Shown here in pieces: positions 56,826 to 64,000 of a DNA stretch of 64,000 nt. The stretch's first letter is position 1, and every line of letters starts with the position of its first letter. Source of the DNA: Sphagnum compactum. Lineage: Eukaryota > Bryophyta > Sphagnopsida > Sphagnales. A program made the translations under genes and the position numbers. The notes under the pieces were generated by a model. That model worked only from the letters and a program-made list of their open reading frames with translations, was not told the DNA's origin and searched no databases. Location of the stretch: NCBI GenBank assembly GCA_965153455.1, contig OZ234493.1, positions 9,724,213 to 9,788,212 of the forward strand. Reading direction: 5' to 3'.

Positions 56826-59217
56826 GTTAACATAAGATGTCTCATTTAATTAAAAAACCAATGATGCCAATTTTTTAATGTTTAATTTGACTACATGTCC
56901 CATTTGACAAGAAAACATTGGCCATTTTAATTAAGGTGTTCATTTATTTGTCCAATTTTATTAGAAGTATTTATCAAGATGTTCATTTTAATCAAGTTAA
57001 TTGGTCAAAAAATACACAAACCTTGGGCCTTTATTCAAAATGTGCATGTCCATTAGTGAAAAAAAACCAATATTTTAACCCGAATAACTTTTAAAACTAT
57101 GATTTATAGTAATTTTTTTGTTTTGTTTGTAAGTTGAAGTGATTGAAAACTACATGTGATGTTTTGCTTCATTTTAGTATTAGTCATAAAGAAATAGGGT
57201 ATGTGAATATTTAATGTGACTATATTTGCAAGTTTTAAAATTTTCAAATAAGACTTCCTTAGATTTTTAAAATTGTTGATTTATTGTTAATGTTGTACAT
57301 GATAAAATTTCACATTTCTTTTGATACACCATTAGGTTCATTCAATGGTATTCATGGAGCCCTAGCAAATTCAACACATGAATGTGGAAGTAGCAAATGA
57401 ATCATGCATACAATGTGCCCATATGCCAAAATGGCATTCAAATCATCCAAATTTTTAGATTCATATTTTGAAGTTTTTGGATGTTCACCAATCCTGAAAG
57501 GGGAATTATGAACCCGAATATGGCCCATGGTTATTAAAAATTTTGCTTACACAAAACAATTTTACTCAAGGGGGACAAAAATGTCAAGCTGACTATTGAA
57601 ATCAAGTTTAAAAATCACCTTTGATGTGGGATGGATTGAAAAGGAGGCAAAAAAATGGACCCAACCTCAAAAAGTGTCAACAACCTTGGATAACAACACC
57701 TTCGCAAGCACCCCAAACTTAAGAAAATGAGACCATATCAACTAAATATGGGCCTAAAACATCTACGACAATATTGGGGGATTCGAATGCACCATTCTTT
57801 CATTTATGATGATTAACAGCACTACTTCAAGCTTCAAAAAGGCTCTAAACTCAAATGGACCAGAATTCATAGACTCTAGATCCTTAACAATTTGATATAA
57901 ATGAAATGGATCCCTTTCATGCAATGTTATTTCAACATTTCGAACAACAATTTCTAACAAGCTATTAACTATTAAATATTATATTATGGAAGACCCATTG
58001 ATAATTGCAAACAAGACCCATGGATGGGTACATTGAAGGGATAATAATCCAATTGAAATAACAAAATTTGTCATGAGTGGTCTATATTTATTTGTACATG
58101 TGGTAGAATATACTGTTACAATTGCAAAAAAATTCATTGTAGTTGCAAAAAACTACGTTATCATCCATTGATGGATGCAATCAAATTGGATGACATTGTT
58201 CATTTTTCATTTACATTTTCAATGAAAATCATATTAGTTGTAAGTTGTAGTTGCATCTACAACTAGAATTTGGTTCAACCCTTCTTGTAGTTCCATATGC
58301 AATTACAACAAGTTGTAACTACATGGACACATAGGACTAACACATTGCTAGTCGTAAAATAAGTTGGTTTGGACATTAGTCGCATAGTAGTCGCAAAAAT
58401 ATGGTTAGAATGGACAACATTTCTTCTAGTGAAACCTACACAAAAGAAACCAAAAACACATCAAGGGAACCAAATGTGCATAAAAAAGAATTGGGAATAT
58501 ACCAAGGAAAAATTAAAACACATAAGGGAAAACTAAATGTGTACAAAGAGGAGCTGGGAACACACCAAGGAAGAACCAAAAATTGACAAGGGAGGAATCA
58601 AATATATTAAAAAATAAACGAATACATAATGAAAGAACCAAACACAAGTAAAATACACATTATTTTTGTAATTTCAATGAATATGAAAACTATTAATGAT
58701 GTTCTAAAACTTGAACACAAAGAGAGCCAATTCACAATGAAACCTAACAAAAAAAACCAAACACAAAAAGAGGGCATTGATGGTGGAGTTGGCATCACTC
58801 ATTCAACTATATGATTTTGGCAATTTGAAACAAGTCATTTAAATTTTTTTGAAGGAATCATCATGAACCATGGACGATAACTTCTAGAAGTTCCTCACAC
58901 CATTTATCTGGTTAAATGTGTTTGGAGATTTAAGCCTATCCTACACCTTTCCACCTATGGTGTCTTGTGGAATTAGTGCATTTCCTTATTGTAAACAAGA
59001 ACAAATGATTCATAAGCATCATCTTTCAGGTCTATGAAATTTTTGGGCCATTTTTATAGAACATAATCAATCCCATATTTTTGTTCACAAAAACCCTTAA
59101 TAAATAATCAATTTAACGTTTGAATTTAAATTTTGTAGTTTTAATTTGTGTGATGAGGCAATGGATTGACCCTTAAAGCTTGAGGCAAGCTACTAATGAA
59201 GTTTTAAATTAACATGC
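56826..59217. other. intergenic or old transposon sequence
   Basis: A CACTA-like terminus in reverse orientation (TTCTTCTAGTG ending at 58431) has no partner with matching flanks. At about 58460-58585 a ~62 bp unit (CAAATGTGCATAAAAAAGAA, CTGGGAACACACCAAGGAAG) occurs twice. No gene was recognised. Confidence 0.4.
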
Positions 59218-59221
59218 AAAT

Positions 59222-59864
59222 GGGCAAACCCATCCTTGGGTGGTACCATTAGGAATGGCACACCTTGATTTTCCTAAACCCATTGAATTTTGGAAAATCA
59301 TGAGAAACACTTAAAACATATTTTTGTAATTTTTTTAATACGTCATTTATTAGGTTCCATAGATTTTGAAATTTCATTAATATCAAGAATATTTTGTATT
59401 TTCATGTTCTTAATCATTGCATTTAGAAAATTTTTTAGAAATGTAACAATAATTCCTTTCCTTGATTGTTTTGGTCAAGAACACAAATTTGAAATAAAAA
59501 AATATTATTATTATATTTTGACAATTTCTTGGGAAATTTTTTTTAAGGTAATTTTGAAATCTGTCTATTTTTAGGTTTTTATTACGCAATTAATTGAATA
59601 GGTGTAATTTAGTTATGAATTTCCAAAGTTAAAGCTATTAATTTTTAAAGGGGTCATTTAATTAGGAATACAAAATTTTAAAAATTTCCATTTTTTAATT
59701 CCAAAATAAAATTCAAGCCATAATAATCTTAAAACATGAAAAAAAAATTTAGAATGTGAAAATTTTTAAAGGAAAGGGCCTAAGAAAATGATTTGGTCAC
59801 TTTTGGTTCCTTAACCATTCCTTGAGGTGGTTCTTAGTGATACCACCCAAAGATGGGTTTGCCC
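59222..59864. mobile_element. 643 bp MITE with AAAT target duplication
   Basis: The left end GGGCAAACCCATCCTTGGGT and the reverse complement of the right end GGGCAAACCCATCTTTGGGT match with one difference over 20 bp and continue GGTA(C/T)CA for about 30 bp in all. AAAT flanks both sides (59218-59221 and 59865-59868). The interior is AT-rich and non-coding; a 94-codon frame at 59290-59574 is Phe/Ile-rich and not convincing. Confidence 0.87.
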
Positions 59865-59868
59865 AAAT

Positions 59869-61499
59869 GATTCTTTCATAAGACTTGTAATCCAACATGA
59901 ATTATTTGTAACCCACATTGAATTTTTATTTTGAACTTAAGATTGATTATTTTTAATTCCTTATAATCCATAGGTGGTGTTAAAGGTTATCTAACGAACT
60001 TTAGGTTTATTTTTGGACTAAAAATATTTCTTTATTGAAAATATTTTTATATAAAAAATCCTTTAATTACTGAAAATATAATGCTAAAGTCAAGATTGTA
60101 TATTTTTTTAACCAATAAATTAGTTACATGACTTAGTTTATATTGTTTATAGATTAAGTTTCTAAAACCAAGATAAATGTTTTTGCTAATTCTAGAGATT
60201 TTAAAGGTTTTTTTTTTTTTAAATTTTTTTTATGGGATTGCTATTTGTGACCTTTATCCCTACCTTTGATCTACCCTAACCTTGGGGTGGATGCTCAAGG
60301 TCAATGTGGAGAAGATTCATTGTATGATAATTTTTTGATGTGGAGTAATTTGTAGAAGGCATATTCTTGAAATCATCTTTTCCATTGTGCAATTTTCCTT
60401 TCAAAGTTATATCTATTTCTTGTTGGATGTTGACTTTTCTTTAAAATTATTTCACATACTTTCATTTGAAAAGACGATAGTTTATTAAAACTTTCATTTG
60501 CAAAAATCTCTATCCTTAAACATTTGTCATTTATAAAGTTGCAAAACGTTTATTTCACTTTTTCTCTTATTTCCTTGATACACAAAACCCTTGGATATTA
60601 TTGGGCGGCCTTAACATGTGGGTAAAAGTCAAAGTCTATTGATGTTTGACAACTGTGTGGAGGATCCACCCCATACACCATGGAAACAATGTGTTCAATA
60701 TGAACAATTGATTTCCTTTTAGGGACCCAAAGGAATAAAAGCTAACAAAAATTGCTTCTTTTAGATTTATAAATATTTTTTAATGTGGAGTTGAAAATTA
60801 GACATTGACAAAAAACACAACAATGTATCTCAATAATGAGGAATGAAATAAGATGGGATTACCTATGTGCACCTTTTTCATAATCTTAGGAAGTGATGAC
60901 ATTGATAATGATTTTTTGACATTAACAATTGAACTTTTGTAAAAACAATGCCCTACAATGTTTTTACAATGTTTTTACTAGATATGTTGGTATTAGAACT
61001 ACAAAAAGACTTTAATTCATTTGCAAATAGTGCATAACTTTTTATGATTTTGGAATGTAATCAATCCAAAAATCTAGCCTATTTATAAAGAAGTTTTGCT
61101 ATTTTCATTTGAAAAGCATGCCCAATTTTTGATTTCCCCTTCGTCACAAATGTAAAAATCTAATATGTTTATAATTTTTTGGACCTTCATTTCATGCCCA
61201 TAATTTGACAAGAAATCCCAATTTTAGGATAAAAAATCATGCAATATAGTTATTTGTGGGGTGTGTTTTTTGGCATTCACCCCCAAGAATGCTTGACTTT
61301 GAACTTGTGTCATCACAAGACCAAAAACTATCGAATATAAGTAATTTTGGGGTGAGTTCTTTTGGCTTTCAGACCCAAATCTTGAACATTACATTTTTTA
61401 ACTTTCATTGTCACAAGACCAAAAATCGTGCAATATTATAATTTCAAAGGTGCAAATTTTTGGCCTTCACCTTCAAAGAATGCCCAATTTTGCACTTGC
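59869..61499. other. AT-rich intergenic sequence
   Basis: Three loosely repeated phrases of the form CACAAGACCAAAAA(C/T)(T/C)(A/G)T and TTCACC(C/T)(C/T)CAA(G/A)AATGC lie at about 61260-61500, suggesting an old ~100 bp tandem duplication. No gene was recognised. Confidence 0.4.
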
Positions 61500-61860
61500 C
61501 ACTAGTAGAAAAAATGGTTTTTTTGACCAAAATTTTTAATTAAAAAACCACATTTAGACAACTATAAAGAAAACCTCTTGTCATTTTCAACAAGTCAATT
61601 TTAACATGTTCATTGTGATTGGGTGGTCATTTTAAGTAAGCATTTTGGCTAGTCATTTTGATTGGTGAAATAACAATTCATTTGACTAGTCAAATTAAAA
61701 TAATTTATTTTCAAAAATAAAATTACAATGGTAGGTTGGTAGCTAAGTGGTAACCTAGCCTAGCTACCCAACCTAGACTGTTTAAGCTAACTATTCAACC
61801 TAACCTACCTAGCCTAGCCTTTTAAACATGAACATAGGTTGCAAGTATTAAAAATTGAAT
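61500..61860 (+). mobile_element. CACTA-type 5' end related to 51944
   Basis: It starts CACTAGTAGAAAAAATGG, then follows the same order of blocks as the split host element at 51944-52124 and 56219-56450, including GGTAACCTAGCCTA and a GAATTGAACCC-like phrase. The right end was not found. Confidence 0.5.
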
Positions 61861-61889
61861 CCCTCATCTCACTACAACAAAACATGTGT

Positions 61890-62012
61890 CCTAGGTACTA
61901 TAGTAGGTGGTTAGGTAGGTACCTAGTTACTATGATAGCTAGGTACATAAATAATAAGTAGGTAGTAAGTAGGTACCTACGTACTATAGTAGGTAGGTAG
62001 GTACCATAGTAA
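61890..62012. repeat. (GGTA)n-rich block
   Basis: GGTAGGTAC and TACTATAGTAGGTAGGTAGG variants repeat over about 120 bp. Confidence 0.75.
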
Positions 62013-62469
62013 GAGATTTGTTTTTTTGTGTTCATCGTGTTCATTTTGAGGTTGTGGCTTGTGTATCTATGTTTAATATTATTGAACTGGTGCATCATTG
62101 CGTTTATTTTCATTTTTGTATTCCTACAAATTTGTTACCAAAGGTTCCTAGACTTTTTTTTTGGTCACTTTCATCTTCTATACTTCCACTTGTTTGTTGC
62201 CAAAGGTCAAGATTGAAGGTGCATTTTTGTTTACTATGACCCCTCTAAAACCTCCTTCCAATTTCCACTTTTGCCTTTTTTTTTATAGCTTTTTCATATA
62301 TAGTTCTACCATTGTTGATTTAACCCTTGAAACAAACATCTAGGCATCCTCCTAAATGTTCCTCTACTTATTTTTACACATATGTTTGAAGTTAAGCTAA
62401 TAGTGAAGTTGCACCAAATGTTGTTACTACAAAGCTTACTATAGACCTATTGAACATATGTTTGTTAAA

Positions 62470-63060
62470 TCAATGAGGAAGAAACCCAAAAGATTAGAGT
62501 GGGAGTTCAAAAATATTTACCAAGATCATTGGGCAACAAGATCTTCTTAGTTTGAGCTTGTTTATGGGGAGGATGGTAAAATGAAAATGGTGAAATGCAA
62601 GAGTTTTTTGTCATTGAAAAGAGGGATAAGTTGTTGCTCCCCAAACTTGACTCTTTGATTGAACATTTTGGTCTTAGGAAGTGCACAAAGGCTTGAGTAG
62701 GAGTTATTAATGTTGGGGATTATTTTTCAAATCCTACTAACTAGGATGTGAAAAATGAATTTTTTTTGCATTCATAGATTGCAATTTAATTTTTGTTCTA
62801 AAGGCAAAGAAGAAGAAAAAATATGCAAAATTTGTTGCAATTTGGCATTTATTGAAACAAGGGTGCCCCATGACAAATTTCAAATCCTTCAAGCTTTTTT
62901 TTCCATTTTTTAAAGTTGCCAAAATGCCCTAATTAAGAAGCACTAGTCTAATTCTACTAGCTCGTCCATGACAAAGGGTATGCATGCGGTTGTTTTGAAG
63001 GTAATATCAATGCAAGTTAGCGTGGCTTGCTTTTTATATCACGTTATAGTTCCTTGTAGG
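62470..63060 (+). pseudogene. transposon-related coding relic (plant hAT-like or domesticated family)
   Basis: Fragments in several frames resemble a plant transposon-associated protein I recall: KKPKRLEWEFKNIYQDHWAT, then LLLPKLDSLIEHFG(L)RKC, VGDYF, a Lys-rich stretch, and LPKCP...KKHW-like text with MTKGMHAVVLKVI. Stops and frameshifts occur throughout. Family naming rests on memory of similar sequences and is tentative. Confidence 0.4.
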
Positions 63061-63289
63061 GTGTGATCTATAATGATGTAATGAACATTTAGTAAAATCA
63101 TCAATACGTCATTTCAAATGGGTTTGGATTGTCAACTTGAAGCTAAACACATACATAATAAATTTATGCCACAAATGTACACCAAACATAAAGATATGGA
63201 GTTTTGAAATAATTACATGTGGATAGTTTAAACATCCTACATTTTCATGTAAAAGAATTTTTGTACATCATTTTCATTCCAAACATGTT

Positions 63290-63450
63290 GTATAGGGACT
63301 TAGCATATGATACACTAAGAAATTCCATCATATGACTAAAAGTGGCATAAGGATTAAAAATGGCATAAACAATGGGTTTAATTCAACTACAAATGGCATA
63401 AGTGATTAGTTTAATAAAAAATGTCTAGTCATAGAATGACATTTTTGCTA
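63290..63450 (-). mobile_element. minus-strand copy of the CACTA-like fragment at 31957
   Basis: Read on the minus strand it gives CTAGCAAAAATGTCATTCTA, TGACTAGACATT, CACTTATGCCATTTGTAGTT and ATGCCATTTTTAATCC, in the same order as 31965-32110. Confidence 0.5.
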
Positions 63451-63569
63451 GAAAAGTCTTACCCAAAAATTAATTTTGAACTTTGAATGACCAAGCTTGA
63501 ACCTTTTTTTCCAAAAGTCCTTAGTGGAATCATTTTTTATTAGTTTTTGTTTTAAAAAAGTCTAGCATG

Positions 63570-64000
63570 ATAAATGACGATGTGGACAAAACTGCGACAG
63601 ATGCTAGACGACAACGAATGCGAGATGGCGACAAATGACGATGGATTACGAGGAACAGTGATGGCGAAGGATGGTGACGGATGGCGACGAACTACGACAA
63701 CGATAGTGATGAACGACAATTGCGATGGACAACGACGACAACGGACAGCGGCTACGACGGCTACGAACGGTAATAGTGACAGATGACAACTCCAACGGAC
63801 GGCAACTCCAACGGATGGCGACTCTAACGGACGGCGACTACAACGGACGGCGACTACAACGGACGGTGACTGCAACGGACGGCAACTACAATAGACGGCG
63901 ACTACAATGGACGGTGATTGCAATGGACGGTGATGGCGACGAACGGTGATGGAAATAGATGACGACTACGACAGACCACGACGACGACAATGACGAATGG
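63570..64000. repeat. GC-rich 16 bp minisatellite at the window edge
   Basis: GGACGGCGACTACAAC and variants repeat head to tail from about 63790, preceded by looser ACGACGA/GATGGCGAC-type triplet-like repeats from 63570. Frames on both strands are open only because of the repeat. It continues beyond the window. Confidence 0.85.

Noticed and set aside
51944-58431. One 6.5 kb CACTA element from CACTAGTAGAA to TTCTTCTAGTG
   Set aside because: The 3 bp flanks (TCT and AAA) differ and the subterminal sequences do not match.
63552-63949. Open frames on both strands at the right edge
   Set aside because: Produced by the 16 bp minisatellite; no start context or homologue.
1-64000. CRISPR arrays, rRNA genes, bacterial operons
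   Set aside because: Nothing of the kind was seen; repeats lack CRISPR spacing, and gene structure is plant nuclear.

Overview
The window is nuclear DNA of a land plant. It is AT-rich, gene-poor and dominated by old transposable-element debris. Only two genes look intact. One is a six-exon gene with GT-AG introns in the first 5 kb; the other is a single-exon secreted glycoside hydrolase at 26.8-28.8 kb. A broken PPR-DYW gene, BED-hAT, Copia, CACTA and Helitron remains, solo LTRs and plant telomere-type TTTAGGG motifs all fit a plant. The wording of the PPR-DYW relic and the moss/fern-style EG16-type hydrolase make me lean towards a fern or other seed-free plant; that is inference from memory, not a search.

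Layout. 0.2-0.9 kb: a ~300 bp AT-rich tandem repeat. 1.29-5.05 kb (+): a RimP-like (UPF0090) protein of about 549 aa, probably organelle-targeted, whose first intron holds a duplicated ~140 bp segment and a near-perfect 33 bp hairpin. 5-13.5 kb: intergenic, with a small inverted-repeat element family, a short direct-repeat pair and a solo LTR. 13.8-19.8 kb: two decayed BED-hAT transposase genes, tail to tail. 20.1-21.4 kb: a minisatellite in two blocks. 23.07 kb: a clear 275 bp MITE. 26.82-28.78 kb (+): a tandem double GH16 (EG16-type) protein in which only the second catalytic site is intact. 30.9-33.9 kb: a decayed Copia element broken up by a repeated AT-rich sequence. 36.7-38.3 kb (-): a PPR-DYW pseudogene. 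39.9-41.7 kb: a degenerate tandem repeat hit by a 689 bp MITE with a 4 bp target duplication. 42.6-44.4 kb: an inverted-repeat element and a second solo LTR. 44.8-47.2 kb (-): an unrecognised decayed coding region with coiled-coil character. 51.9-58.4 kb: a nested set with a CACTA element (52125-56218, AAT target duplication) that carries a 25 bp minisatellite, itself split by a 1.3 kb Helitron. 59.2 kb: another MITE with a 4 bp duplication. 61.5-63.5 kb: more CACTA ends and a transposon-related pseudogene. 63.57-64.0 kb: a GC-rich 16 bp minisatellite running off the window.

The two intact genes are not functionally linked: one would act in organelle ribosome maturation, the other in the cell wall. 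The most informative structures are the double GH16 protein with a dead first site, the nested CACTA/minisatellite/Helitron, and two insertions whose pre-insertion sites can be inferred from neighbouring repeat units.
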